From positions 310,001 through 374,000 of the forward strand of contig NZ_CP029295.1 in NCBI RefSeq assembly GCF_003332325.1: a stretch of 64,000 bases of DNA, read 5' to 3'. This document shows, one piece after another, positions 39,596 through 51,359 of this stretch; position 1 is the stretch's first letter, and each line of letters opens with the position of its first letter. The stretch is from [Mycoplasma] phocae. GTDB lineage: Bacteria; Bacillota_I; Bacilli_A; Mycoplasmatales; Metamycoplasmataceae. A program made the translations under genes and the position numbers. The notes beneath the pieces are model-generated. The model made no database searches and was not told the origin of the DNA. It was given only the letters and a program-made list of their open reading frames with translations.

Positions 39596-40239
39596 TAGAT
39601 AATTTTTTGATCCGACAAAACAGCAATAAATCTTTCAAATAATTCATCAATTGAACAATTAGCGTCAATAATGCAATATTTCTTAGCATCCTTACTAACT
39701 GTTTTTAAATAAGCTTCACGCAGATTTGTATAATAATTAAGATCAAGATTTTCCAATCTATCCATTGACTTTCCACTTTCTTTTAATCTTTGAATTGAAA
39801 TTTCCGGTAACAGATCAAAGAAAATTATAAAATCCGGATGTGTATTATCGGTAGCTATTTCATTAATCATTTTTACCTTTGATACTCCAATATTTCCTAA
39901 TATTCCTTGATAAACATATGATGATGTTCAATAACGATCTGAAATAACATTTTTGCCCGATTCCAATGCTGGTCATATACCTTTTTCTAAGTTAATTCTC
40001 CGACTTGTAGCAAAAAGTAAGGCGTCAACCATTGGACTAAATTCATTACCATTTTCTAAAATTAAGTCACGTATTTTTTCAGCTTCTTTTGAAAAACTAC
40101 TTCCTGGTTCTCTTGTAAAGACAAAATCTTTTTGTTTTTTATTTTTTTTCAAATATTCTTCAAATTTTTTCAGAATAGTTGTTTTTCCAGCTCCATCCAT
40201 TCCTTCTATAGCTATAAATTTTCCACGATTTGTTTTCAT
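39595..40239 (-). CDS. tmk: Thymidylate kinase
   Basis: 214 residues, normal length. It phosphorylates dTMP to dTDP. P-loop EGMDGAGKTT (about 12-21), TREPGS (dTMP-binding), and SDRYWTSSYVYQG with the DRY motif; the lid region EISIQRLKESG follows. UGA Trp codons (39970s and DRYW) are read through. ATG 40239 follows recR by 11 bases, with AAGGAA upstream. It shares one base with the holB start. Confidence 0.93.
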
Positions 40240-40250
40240 ATTTCCTTCTT

Positions 40251-40835
40251 TTATATTTTAGTTTTATTAATCAAAGATTGTTTTAATGTAACTGGATCAA
40301 CATATTCAACTTGAACTCCAAGCGGAATTCCCATTGAAAGCTGATATGCGTTATCAAAATTAATTTTATCCTTAAGAATTTTTTTAATAAATTGTGTTGT
40401 GAATTGCCCTTCGACTGTAGCAGATAAAGCAATCACAATTTCTGAAACATTTTTAGCAACAATTAATAATTTCTCTAGATTGCGATTAAATTTTTCATTG
40501 CTTTTTTTTAAATCATACAACTCTTCAATAACGAAGTATCTTCCTTTATAAATTTCTAATGCTTCAAATTTTTTTAAATCTTCTTGACTTAGAACTACCA
40601 TCAATTTTTTTTCGCGAAATTTATCATCGCAAATGTCACAAGTATCTTTCTCTGAATATGCATTACAATTTTGACATTTTTTGATTTTACTTTTTAGGCT
40701 TTTAATTAATTGATAAATATGCTCTAATTTTTCAATGTCATTTTCCAAGAAATAGCCAATAATTTTTTGAGATTGACGTTTTGTAATTCCGGGAATTGCT
40801 TTCAGTAGCAATTCGATCTCTTCTTCAGTTTTCAT
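40251..40835 (-). CDS. recR: Recombination protein RecR
   Basis: 194 residues. RecR works with RecO/RecF-type mediators in loading RecA on gapped DNA. It has an N-terminal helix-hairpin-helix (GITKRQSQKIIGYF), a Cys4 zinc finger CQNCN then CDIC (about 57-72), and a Toprim domain. The start chosen is MKTEEEIELL at 40835, one base after the ybaB stop (TAA A ATG); the longer in-frame start at 40871 would lie inside ybaB and adds non-RecR sequence. UGA is not needed here. Confidence 0.92.
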   Translation of the reverse strand: MKTEEEIELLLKAIPGITKRQSQKIIGYFLENDIEKLEHIYQLIKSLKSKIKKCQNCNAYSEKDTCDICDDKFREKKLMVVLSQEDLKKFEALEIYKGRYFVIEELYDLKKSNEKFNRNLEKLLIVAKNVSEIVIALSATVEGQFTTQFIKKILKDKINFDNAYQLSMGIPLGVQVEYVDPVTLKQSLINKTKI

Positions 40836-40836
40836 T

Positions 40837-41133
40837 TTAGAATGGAAGTCCACCACCAGCGTATTTAGCATTTATTTGTTCATATTCTTCTTCAATTGCA
40901 TCAATCGCTTCATTAACCGCAATTAAAACTAAATCTTGTAGTAATTCTGGATCTTCTGGGTCGATTAACGCTGGGTTGATTTCTACTTTAGTAATTTTTC
41001 TTGTTCCCAACATGGTAATTTTTATTCCTTGTTTTTCAATAACAAATTCTTTTTTAGCAATCAATTGTTCTTCTTTTTCTAATTCGCCTTGAATTCTTTT
41101 TGCTTTTTTTAGCATTTCGTTAATATTGTTCAT
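40837..41133 (-). CDS. ybaB: YbaB/EbfC nucleoid-associated protein
   Basis: 98 residues, dimeric DNA-binding protein family. The pattern MNNINEMLKKAKRIQGELEK at the start, a central GTRKITKVEINPALIDPED and the Gly-rich end YAGGGLPF fit the family. It lies in the standard dnaX-ybaB-recR order. AGGAGAAAAC precedes ATG, and it is 12 bases behind dnaX. Confidence 0.93.
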   Translation of the reverse strand: MNNINEMLKKAKRIQGELEKEEQLIAKKEFVIEKQGIKITMLGTRKITKVEINPALIDPEDPELLQDLVLIAVNEAIDAIEEEYEQINAKYAGGGLPF

Positions 41134-41145
41134 GTTTTCTCCTAA

Positions 41146-43083
41146 TTATTTTTTAATTTTAAATTTTTCACCGAATGTTTCCATAGCTCAATCAATATTT
41201 GATGATGTTTCATCATAACGCTTAGATAAATCTTCTAATTCTTTAACCTCACGTCTTTTCAATTCTTCTTTATTGTTAACTCAATAATTTTTAGCTTCTT
41301 CAATTTGCTTCTCAGTTATCGCAAATAGGTGAACATAACGGTTAAAAATTTTATATGAAGCCTTAATTAAATTATCATGATAAGCATGTCGATTTAAATC
41401 AAAAACCTTATCGTCAAGTGATGAATTAAATAATATAAAATCATTTGATGAAAAAATAATTTTAAAATTGCTCAAAATATCTTTTGCTTGTTTATCATCA
41501 TCGGAATTTGAGAGCTTAGAATCAATTAAACTATACTCAATTGTATCATTATATGTTAAATTAGCATTCTCATATCCAGGTTTTTTCATTTTACAATATT
41601 GCTTAATTAATAAACAGTCAATAATTTGATCCAAACTAATTCTATCAGCTCCCATAATTTCATTATTTTTAACTATATTCTTATTCTCAAAGTTGTCTAC
41701 ATCATAATTATCAGATACAATTGCGTCATTAATTTGAGCATTTTCCAATTCAATTGTTGTATCAGAAAGTAAAATTTCAGCTGTTTTTTCCAAAATATCA
41801 TCAACATTGACTTCTTCTATTTTTAAGTCATCATAATTTTTTTTATCGTTATAAGTATTGGCAATCGATGATAAATTAAATTTGGAATTTAGTTCTTCTT
41901 GTTCTAATGAAGTTTTTTTGATAATTTTTTCAGTAGTTTTTTTTAACTCCTCGCGAAAATAATCAATTGGTTTTTTATCTAAATTAATATTTGATTGTTG
42001 AGATTCTGATTTCACCATTTTCATTAAACACAACTCAAATGTTTGTTTAGGAAAATCAGAATATTTTATTTCTTTTAATGAAACTAGAATAATATCGAGA
42101 AATTCATAAGCACGACTTATATTACTAATTTTTATTTCATTAATTTTATCTTCACTAAGCTCCTCAACCAAACGCATACTATTAGTCTTTTTATAAAGAA
42201 TGAAATCCTTTAAGATATCGACAATTTGATTTAAAAGTCGAGAAATATCAATTCCCTGTTCTAATAAAGAATTAGCAAATGTTAACAATTCTTCTAAATT
42301 ATTAGTAGCCGCCAAATTAATTAATTGAATTACATTGTCAGAATTAGAAATTGCGAATAAATCCTCAACTGCGGCTTTAGTAATTTTTTCATTTGCACAA
42401 TAAATTGAAATCTGATCAGCTAAACTTAGTGTATCTCTAAAACTACCATTACCAAGTTTACAAATCAATTCAATTGCATCCAAATCAGCAACAATATTCT
42501 CTTTATCGAAAATATTTTTAATTTCACTAATTAAAACGTTTAACTCCATTTTTTTAAAGTTAAATCTTTGTACTCTACTTAAAATTGTTAGCGGAATTTT
42601 TTGGGGATCAGTTGTTGCCAAAATAAAAATAATATGCTCAGGGGGCTCTTCTAATGTTTTAAGTAGGGCATTAAATGCTCCCTTCGAAAGCATATGCACT
42701 TCATCAATAATATAAATTTTATATTTACTATTGGTTGGCATATGTTTAACTTTTTCACGTAGTTCCCGAATATCATCAATTCCTGTATTTGAAGCGGCAT
42801 CAATTTCAATGATATCCAAATTACGATCAATATTAACAATACATTCCTGACATGGAATTAAAATTTCGTCGTTATGCATACAATTAATAGTATTAGCAAA
42901 AACCTTAGCGGTGCTAGTCTTACCATTACCATGTGGGCCACAAAAAAGATAAGCATGGCCAATTTTATGATTTAATATAATATTTTTTAATGTTTTAACA
43001 ATGTGTTCTTGACCCTTAATTTCGTCAAATTTTTGTGGACGATATTGGCGATATAGGGCTAAATATTTATCGGATAGAGACAT
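41146..43083 (-). CDS. dnaX: DNA polymerase III gamma/tau subunit
   Basis: 645 residues, clamp-loader ATPase. Near the N-terminus are LYRQYRPQKFDEIKGQEHIV, Walker A GPHGNGKTST (about 49-58), a Cys-rich zinc loop (INCMHND then CQEC), Walker B IIDEVHML and the SRV sensor (LSRVQRFNFKK). The C-terminal half is long, Asn/Asp-rich and poorly conserved, as usual for tau-like regions. Reading the UGA at 41281-41283 as Trp adds 45 residues up to TAA 41146. AAGGA lies about 10 bases before ATG. It is first gene of the six-gene operon. No slippery frameshift site was identified. Confidence 0.95.
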
Positions 43084-43152
43084 CTATAAATCCTTCCTAA
43101 CTAACTAGTTATATTTTATCAAAACTAAATTTTGGTTTTGTAATTATTAATT

Positions 43153-43158
43153 ATAATA
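43153..43158 (+). promoter_or_regulatory. -10 box for the 4-TM protein/Nudix unit
   Basis: TATAAT, 17 bases before ATG 43176, giving a very short 5' leader that still includes AGGA. Confidence 0.5.
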
Positions 43159-43175
43159 ATATAAATAGGATTATT

Positions 43176-43694
43176 ATGAAAGATATTAAGAAAAAAAGAC
43201 GAATAAAAATGGATTATGGACATTTAAATTACCTCATAGCAACATGAGTTAGTTTATTTTTTGCGCTAATCGCTTTATTAGCAGCTAGTTTATATGGCAT
43301 AAAATTAAGTCCTGTCAGTTTGATTTTAATTTCGATTACTCAAGTGTTAGTAACATTTTCCACAGTTTATATTGCAGTATGTTTTTTTCCACTTCGAAGA
43401 ATATTTAACGAAAAGTTACCGAAGAGAATTAAAAAATATCAACTTATTTCCATTTTTGTAATTTTATCTTTAGCAATATTTTTTATTGTTAATGCTTTTC
43501 TAGCCAAACCAATATGAAGTAATTATTTTAGTTCTAGTAATGATTTAGAACAACAAAAAATTGCTTTAAGTTATATCAACCTTTTAAAAACTGAAATGAT
43601 TGTACTAATGAGTGTTTATTCAATTATTGTTTTAATTAATGGAATTATGTTTACAAGTTATTTTACCAGAGCAAAATATTGAGAAAGTGAGTAA
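43176..43694 (+). CDS. Four-TM membrane protein, unknown
   Basis: 172 residues. A basic start (MKDIKKKRRIK) is followed by four hydrophobic segments at about 19-40, 50-70, 88-108 and 140-160. The loop FPLRRIFNEKLPKRIKKYQ between segments 2 and 3 is strongly basic and probably cytoplasmic. No family is recognised. AGGA lies 6 bases before ATG, and the stop is 3 bases before the Nudix gene, so the two share a transcript. UGA Trp codons include the penultimate region (YWESE). Confidence 0.75.
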
Positions 43695-43697
43695 AAA

Positions 43698-44105
43698 ATG
43701 AGAAAAGAAAAATCTTGCGGAGCAATAATTTTTAAAAAAATAAGCAATGAATTATATGTTCTTCTAATTCAACAAATTGGTGGCCATTGGGGTTTTCCGA
43801 AAGGCCATGTCGAAGAGAATGAAAATGAGCATCAAACGGCTATTCGCGAAGTAAAAGAAGAAACCAACTTAGATGTTAAGATAGTAACTAATTTTCGCGC
43901 AGTTAACACCTATTCACCACTTGAAGGTGTGATTAAGGATGTAATTTATTTTATTGCCATTCCAATTAACGATGAAATAAAAAAACAAGCCTCTGAAATT
44001 AAATTAGCGATGTGATATCCAATCCGAGAAGCCACTAAAAAAATTACTTTTCCGAATGATGCAACAATATTAAAATTAGCTGTTGATTATTTTACTGAAA
44101 AATAG
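43698..44105 (+). CDS. Nudix hydrolase
   Basis: 135 residues. The complete Nudix box GHVEENENEHQTAIREVKEE (residues about 36-55; G-x5-E-x7-REV-x-EE pattern) is present. SCGAIIFKK at the start and GGHWGFPKGH before the box resemble diadenosine tetraphosphate hydrolases, so Ap4A or damaged nucleotides are likely substrates; which is not determined. This gene uses TGG for Trp in HWGF, a codon seldom seen in this window, and UGA later. It follows the 4-TM gene by 3 bases and ends at a shared bidirectional terminator. Confidence 0.9.
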
Positions 44106-44120
44106 CTATTTTAAAAGAAA

Positions 44121-44158
44121 AAATCTCAAGTGAGAAATTAACTTGAGATTTTATTTTT
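44121..44158. terminator. Bidirectional terminator between the Nudix gene and secA
   Basis: AAATCTCAAGT (44121-44131) / ACTTGAGATTT (44141-44151), followed by T's. The last base of the stem belongs to the secA stop codon (44151-44153). Confidence 0.8.
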
Positions 44159-46766
44159 TGACATCAACTAATTCATGAGCTTCAACAATATGATTTTCAA
44201 GATTGTTATCAAGTTTTAACTCTTTTATAATTCGATTTTCTAGTTCAGTAATTCTTTGAACAATCTCTTCTTCTGGAACGCCTTCTCTTTCAAGTTTTTG
44301 TCTTTCAGAATCAACTAAATATTTTATAAAATCCTGAACTTGTAGATTAGGTTGTTGTGCAGAAATTTGACCATCAAAACTATTAGGAGCAATAATTCAT
44401 GGGAAATTAATCTGACTATTTGATGATGGCAAGGCATCATAGTTATTCATTAAGTTAGTAATACATTCTAAAGCAATTCGTTTAGTTAATTGATTGAATT
44501 TTTTTGAACCTAATTGAGTATAAATTTGATATGGATTTTTTTGTGAATATTGTACTAAGTTAGTGCTTCTCCGCAATTTGTCCATGGTGTTAATATGATC
44601 CTGTCATGCACTATCAAAAACGTTTAGGATAATGTTTCTTTCTGATGATGCTAGTGATGAAATTCCATATTTATCAATAATATTTTGACGTAGAACATCA
44701 TATTCTTTTTGTCATATCTGAATAATGTGTTGAACTAATTCTTCACGGTCATATTTAACAATTTCATTAGCATCAAATTTATGATTAGTTAAATTCATAA
44801 AATTTGAATTAACATAATTTGAAAATCCTTCAAGATCAAGTGTATTATTTTTTTTCATAAAATATGGATTGTTAACTGTTTGTTCGGCAGCCACAGTAAT
44901 CATTTTTCTTATAATACTTCCAAGATCATCTCGATTTAAAATTAAATCACGTTGTTCATAAATTAAATCACGTTGTTGACGAATAACATCATCGTAATTT
45001 AGAACACTTTTCCGACTATCGTAGTTGAAACCTTCAATTTTTTTCTGAGCACGAATAAAAGCTTTTCTTATTCCTTCACCTTCAATTGGATCTTCACCGT
45101 ATGATTTAAACATTTCTTTTCATTGATCTTGAATTGAAAAACGTAAAATTAATTGGTCATCTAATGATAAAAAGAATTTAGTGTATCCGACATCACCTTG
45201 ACGGCCAGAACGACCTTTTAGCTGATTATCAATTCTACGTGATTCAGCCTTTTCAGTTCCTAGTACATAAAGTCCACCAACTTCTAAAGCTTCTTTTGAT
45301 GGTTTAATGTCAGTTCCACGACCAGCCATGTTGGTAGCAATGGTTACTGCTCCTAATTGACCTGCGTTAGATATAATTTCAGCTTCTGAGGCATCTTGCT
45401 TGGCGTTCAGAACAGTATGTGGGATGCCTTCTTCTAGTAAATATTCATGTAGTACTTCTGAATCTTCAACTTGCGCTGTACCAATTAAAATTGGTTGTTT
45501 TTTCTCATAAACACGTTTAACTTCTTTGACAACAGCTTTTCATTTTGAATGCATATCAACATAAATTTCATCTTTATCATCAAATCTAATAACTGGTTTA
45601 TTAGTTGGAACTTCATTTACTCGCATATTATAAATATCAATAAATTCTTTTTCTTCAGTTTTTGCCGTTCCGGTCATTCCACTAATTTTTTTAAATAATC
45701 TAAAAAAGTTTTGATAAGTAATAGTTGCTAAAGTTTTAGTTTCATTTTCAATTTCAACACGTTCTTTTGCTTGAATGGCTTGTTGTAAACCTTCTGAGTA
45801 TGATCTTCCTTCCATAATCCGACCAGTGAAAGAATCAACTAATTCAATTTTGTCATTTCTTACAATATATTCCACATCAAGCTTCATAACCTTATGTGCT
45901 CTTAGTGCGTTTTGAATACGGTGAACAAGCTCTGAATTTTGAATATCATAAAGATTCTCAAAATTAAAATATTTGTTAGCTTTTTCAATTCCTTCATCAG
46001 TTAAATAAACTGATTTAGTTTCTTCATCAATGAAAAAATCATCTTTACTTAAAGTTCTAACGAATAAATCAGCAATATTGTAAAGATTACTTTCATCATT
46101 ATCACCACCAGAAATAATTAATGGAGTTTTTGCTTCATCAATTAAAATTGAATCAACCTCATCTAAAAGAATAAAATCTAATCCTCGTTGGACTTTTTCT
46201 TCTTTAGTCATAACCATATTATCACGAAGATAATCAAAACCAAGCTCTGAGTGAATTGAATAAACAACATCACATGCATAGGCTTGTCTTTTAAGATCTG
46301 GTGCCATTTGGGCTTTATTAATTCCGACTGATAATCCGAGAAAATTAAAAACCTGTCCCATTTCTTCGGCATCCCGTTCTGCTAGATATTCATTGACTGT
46401 TGAAACAATAACACTATTGCCAGTTAGCGCATTTAAATAAACTGGAGCGATTGAGGTAATAGTTTTACCTTCACCAGTTTTCATTTCAGCAACAGATCCT
46501 AAGTCTAGAATTAATCCTCCAATCATTTGAACATCATAAGGGCGTTTACCTAAAATTCTTTTTGTTGCTTCTCTCGAAACAGCAAAAACTTCTGGACGAA
46601 TATCGTCTGATGTTTCTCCTAATTTTAGGCGCTCTTTAAATTCGATAGTTTTAGCCTTTAACTGTTCATCACTTAGCTTAGAAATTTCTTTTTCTAAATG
46701 ATTAATTTTTCTTAGTGTTGCTTCTGCAATACGCATTTCTGTGGATTTAAAATTAAATAACTTCAT
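44151..46766 (-). CDS. secA: Protein translocase ATPase SecA
   Basis: 871 residues. SecA drives secretion of proteins through SecYEG. Near the N-terminus are [22 protein letters not shown] (Walker A, about 80-101, split here), then the DEAD-like [23 protein letters not shown] and the RSGRQGDVG segments follow. The zinc-binding C-terminal tail of E. coli SecA is missing, as in many mollicutes. UGA Trp codons break the frame at five sites if misread. No Shine-Dalgarno sequence precedes ATG 46766; TATAAA-like sequence lies 15-20 bases upstream. Confidence 0.96.
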
Positions 46767-46828
46767 AAATATATATTTTATATGAAATTAATAAATAATG
46801 TATATTAATAAGAATTTAAAAAGTTTAA

Positions 46829-46851
46829 TAAAAAACTTAGCAAGCTAAGTT
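46829..46851 (-). terminator. Terminator of tig
   Basis: AACTTAGC (46834-46841) / GCTAAGTT (46844-46851), followed by TTTTTTA on the minus strand. It separates tig from secA. Confidence 0.75.
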
Positions 46852-46860
46852 CTTAAAAAA

Positions 46861-48288
46861 TTATTTTTTTGATTGAGAAGATGCTTCTTCAGCTTTAGCT
46901 TTTGCAGCGGCTTCAGTATCGGCTTTAGCTTTTGCAACAATTTTTTCAGTTTGTTTTTCGTCGAATGATTGAATTTGTTTTTTGATTTCTTCTAATTTAG
47001 CAAAATGTTTTGGATCATTTTTTTTCATTAAGGTTTCAATAACTTGTTCAGTAATAAATTTATTTTCGAAATTTTCAAATCTTAAAATACCTTTAACACT
47101 TTCGATACCAATTTTGTAAAGATCAGCAAATTTTTGACATTCAGCAGTGTAAGCTTCTTCAGTAGCTTTAATGCCTTCTGCGCTAGCAATGGCACCAAAA
47201 ATAAAACTTTTCTTTAGATTTTCAATAGCTGATTCATTAAAGATTTTAAAAATATCATCTTTTGTATTCTTTGTAAATTCTAAATATTCTTTTTCTGAAA
47301 TACCTTGTTGTTTTAGGTTGTTTAATAAATTATCGTAGTATTTCTTAGATTCAGATTTTAGTAGTGAATCAGAAATAGCAATTTCTGAACTTTCAATTAG
47401 TTTTTTAGTAATGTCTTCAACAAATTTTGTTTCTAGATCTGCTATTTTATTTTTATAGGTTTGCATTTCAAGAAATTCTTGATATTCTGGTAAAGTATTT
47501 ATTCCAGTAATGTTAATTTCTTTTAAAAATTGTTCGTCAATTTTTGGTAAATTTGGTGTTTTAATTCCGTTAATTTTTACCTTGAAAACAACTTTTTTAC
47601 CAGCTAAATGTTTAACGTGGTAATTTTCAGGGAATGCTAAATCAAGGTCAGCTTGTTCACCTTTTTTTAGTCCTATCATTTTATCTTCAAAACCTGGAAT
47701 AAATTGTTTTGATCCAATTTTTAACTCGTAGCCATCAGCATCGCCACCATCAAATGGTTCGCCTTCAACAAAACCTTTAAAGTCAAAGTTAACTTCATCA
47801 CCTAATTTTATTGGTTCTTCACTATCTAACATAACAGTGTATTTTTCAATGATTTTCATTTCGGTTTCAGCAAGTTCTTCTTTTGAAAGTTCTAATGAAC
47901 CAATTTTTCCACCAAGTTTTGCATAATCACCTAATTTTACTTCAGGGATAATTGGGAAGATAAATTCTACAACAACTTTTGATTCTGTAAATTCTGGAAT
48001 GTTAAGTTCTTCTCTTCCAACAATTTGATCGGTTGGTTGAATCTCTTTTGCAATGTGCTCAGTGTAAATGTTATCAAGTTTTGATCTTAGTGCTTTTTCT
48101 AGCACTTCTCCTAAGCTAATGTGCTTATCAGCTTCACGAGCAGGAACTTTTCCTTTTCTAAATCCTGGAATTTGTACATTTAATCTAAGCTTTTCTCTTG
48201 CTTTTTCTATGGCTTCTTGTCATTCTTGACCTTCTAAAACGTATGAAATTCTTAGTTCTGTCTTTTCTTTATTAATTATTCGTGACAT
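46861..48288 (-). CDS. tig: Trigger factor
   Basis: 475 residues. Ribosome-associated chaperone: an N-terminal ribosome-binding domain (GFRKGKVPAR, the docking signature), a PPIase domain (about 165-245: GDEVNFDFKGFVEGEPFDGG, FIPGFEDKMIGLKKGE) and a C-terminal substrate cradle. A 25-residue Ala/Lys/Glu-rich tail (AKADTEAAAKAKAEEA) extends past the usual end. The start chosen is ATG 48288 behind GGAGAAT; the first 61 residues contain a UGA Trp. Monocistronic with its own terminator. Confidence 0.95.
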
Positions 48289-48393
48289 AATTCTCCTTAA
48301 ATAATATCTTGTTATATTATATTTTATTTGCTAAATAAATTACAAAAAAATTGCTTATCAATTATAAGCTCTGCAATTTATTTTTATCTAATT

Positions 48394-49119
48394 TTATTTG
48401 CTAAATATTTGATAAATGGCTTTTTCTTCGTTATTTAACTCATTTTCATCTTTTTCACCATATAAAACATTTACGACATTAATTATTTGCTCATAATCGT
48501 GGGTTGTTTTTTTTAGTAAAATATCAACTCAATTTTTGAATAAATAGGCAGAAAAAACTTGTCTAGCAACTTTATTTTTAGCAACGTCTTTATCAAAGGT
48601 AGCGAATATTTCGGATTGCATTTTACTAATTCCGGGATTTTCTAGAAATGATCCTAGTTTTTTAGGGTTAATAATTTGACCATTAACTAAATAATCGAAG
48701 TCAATTTCTTTATTTTGCAAAAGATCATAAATTAACGTTTGAAACCCGCCACTATCAAAATCACTTTGATTGAAAAAATGCTGAAATTCGGCAGCATGTT
48801 TATGAAAATCATCGCGCCCTTTTAACTCGTTGTAATTTAGCATAAAAACATAATCCATTTTCTTATTTTTAAGTGAATTAATTAAACTTAGGGTATCAAG
48901 ATTAGTTTTCACAATTAAATTATCTTTTTTGATTTGAAAAATAATGTTTTGGCGCAGTGATTCTAAATCTGCAATGTCATCTGATAAAACAGCATTTTTC
49001 AAATATTCATCAACTTTGTAAATTGCCTTAATTGGGTCATCTTTTCGAATTAATGTAATTTCTTCTAAAATTTTGTCGAAATCTAAAGCATTATTGTTTT
49101 TATTATTATTTGTTTCCAT
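48394..49119 (-). CDS. Helical repeat protein, probably DUF3196 family
   Basis: 241 residues, soluble, mainly helical. The N-terminus DPIKAIYKVDEYLKNAVLSD looks like a TPR-type helix pair, and the remainder resembles the mollicute-specific DUF3196 family. This assignment is by pattern, not alignment. Function unknown. A UGA Trp (48529-48531) is read, adding 44 residues. ATG 49119 has only a weak ribosome-binding site. It follows tig upstream in the same direction, with ~100 bases between. Confidence 0.7.
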
Positions 49120-49863
49120 ACTAATTATTTTACCTTAATTAAGCAAAATCTAAATTATTCACTAATATCAATAAACTAAATAATAAATTGTAAAATTAAT
49201 CTAATTAATCTACCATTTTAAGTAAAAGACAAAAGTAAAATTTTAATATTAGATCAAAGTTAATATTGATTAATATGAGAAATTGGGTTTTAAATTAATG
49301 AAACTTGTTAAATATAAATAGCTGTAGATATTTGATAAATTAGAAAATTAATTTAGTAATTTTTTTTAATTAGGTATAAATTGGTCATTTAATTAATTAG
49401 CTTGTGTTTTTTTTGATTTCTTATTTTAATCGATTTTATTATTGCAACTTACAACGACAAGTGGAGCAGTTATTAAGGATATTAATAAAATTATTAACGA
49501 TTTAAAATATTTTTGTTTATTTTGCCTCTTATTTTTTGTTTGTTTGAATAAAAATAGCTAATTTAATTTTAATTGCCTTCCAAAATCTTTACAATGACAT
49601 TTTTATACTATAATCTTAATTATTTTTATAAGTAACATAATAATTACTTAAAATTTTCATCATATTTTGATGACATTTGTGATTTATAATGGAAAAAGTA
49701 TCGTAAATGCAATTTAGGACTAATAAACTAATTTTATTTAAATTTTAAAATAATTTTTTATTGAAAAATTCAATGAATTAATTCAAACTATGGAACTATA
49801 TTAGATTTTTAATAAATTTTTCATAATTTCTATTTTTTAAAAAATTTTAAATTTTATAAAATA
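49120..49863. other. AT-rich region without a gene
   Basis: About 740 bases. All frames are interrupted. Around 49441-49560 a short stretch reads TTSGAVIKDINKIINDL in one frame, which looks like a lipoprotein fragment, but no start or domain is present. The end of the region must contain the promoter of the next lipoprotein. Confidence 0.55.
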
Positions 49864-49905
49864 TTGAATGGTAACTATTTTAATACACTAGGAGAAACAA
49901 GAAAA

Positions 49906-51321
49906 ATGAAAAAACTGAAAAGAATGATCATATCAATTGGAGCAATTTCTTTAATTTTACCAATGTTACTTGTCACATCTGCTTGTAAAACTGAAGTTAA
50001 TAGAAATAAAGGTGATAATAATACCACAACCGTAATTGATAATAAGAAAACTGAAAATTCAAATAATAAAAAAAGTAAAAATTTGATGTCTCCAATAAAT
50101 AAGCTAAAAAATAAAATATTAAATTTAGCTATTACAAAATTTCCATATACAGACATAAAATCTTTCAGATCAGAATTAAAAGAAGCAAATTCCGTTGATA
50201 ATGTTAATAAAATATGAACCAATTTTTCCCGAAAAATAATTTTGGAAAATGTAAATAAGAGATTATTTGACAGGCCGATTATTTCTCAAAAATTAAAATC
50301 TAATAAAAAGTTAGATGATTTTTACAAAGAAATTATGGATTTAAGGGCTAAACGAGAAAAATTAAAAAAAGATAATCAAGGTTTATTATTTTCATATGGA
50401 GAAATGCGCCGGAAAATTATTAATAAATATTTTGAATTTAGCAGAATTTCACACCCACCTTTGATCGACACTACTCTACCAAAAATAAAAACCTCATCCA
50501 ATGCAAATGAAATTTGATTTTGAAATAAATATTTAGCAGAAGATTTTAGTCTAATGATGGATAATTTAATTAACAAAAGAAAGAAATTATTTGAAAAATC
50601 CAATAAATTTATTGAAATTTCCAAAGAAAACCTACTAATACTAAAAAATGAAGAAATTAATACTGAAATTATTAACAAAGCACTTAAGAATTTATTATTA
50701 ATTAAAAATAGTAGCATGGATAAGACTAGTAATATTGTCATCAAAGAAGAAATTATTTATAAATTAAAACGTAATTTAATTGCGCAATTTGAAAATAAAA
50801 TGCGATTCTATGAAGCGATTAGAAAATTAATTCTAAAAAATGTAGAATTTGAAAAAATTAATCCATTTTTAGCAATGCTTGATTTAGAAACTATATTACA
50901 AATTGAAGAAGTGCCAATTTTAAAAATGTTATTTGATAATCATAATTTGATTTTAAAATTAAAGAAAATAGCTGATAAAGTCTCAAATAAATTAAATCAC
51001 AAATCATTTAAAAAATTAGCTAAAGAAATTAACAAATATTTATCAATAAATAAAATATATCTTCATAATCTAAGAAAATCTCAAATAGATATTAATAACA
51101 ATCTTAGCATTATCACAAACGATGGCGAAATTAAAAAGTGAATCGATAAGACAAAAAATGACCAATTAGATAAATGGGAGAAAATTTTAAACGAGATTTT
51201 AAATCAGTATAAACAAACAGCTAATATAAATACCAATGACAAATTACTTATCGCAATTAGAGAATTTATTACAATTCCTCTTGAAAAAATTGATCATTTT
51301 ATTCCTTCAATTTTAGAATAA
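49906..51321 (+). CDS. Lipoprotein, unknown function
   Basis: 471 residues. Signal peptide MKKLKRM followed by a hydrophobic core and lipobox LLVTSAC (Cys near residue 27), so the mature protein is lipid-anchored outside. After an Asn/Lys/Thr-rich linker (about 30-60) it is predominantly helical and Lys/Ile/Leu-rich. GGAG lies 11 bases before ATG 49906. Three UGA Trp codons are used and two TGG are seen. No named domain is recognised. It lies at the border of the accessory region. Confidence 0.83.
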
Positions 51322-51326
51322 AAAAG

Positions 51327-51355
51327 ACACAATCAAACATGATTGTGTTTTTGAA
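51327..51355 (+). terminator. Terminator after the lipoprotein
   Basis: ACACAATCA (51327-51335) / TGATTGTGT (51340-51348) then TTTTT. Confidence 0.8.
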
Positions 51356-51359
51356 AACA

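Noticed and set aside
41146-43083. Programmed frameshift making a short gamma form of DnaX
   Set aside because: No A-AAA-AAG-type slippery site with a following stem was found at a suitable place.
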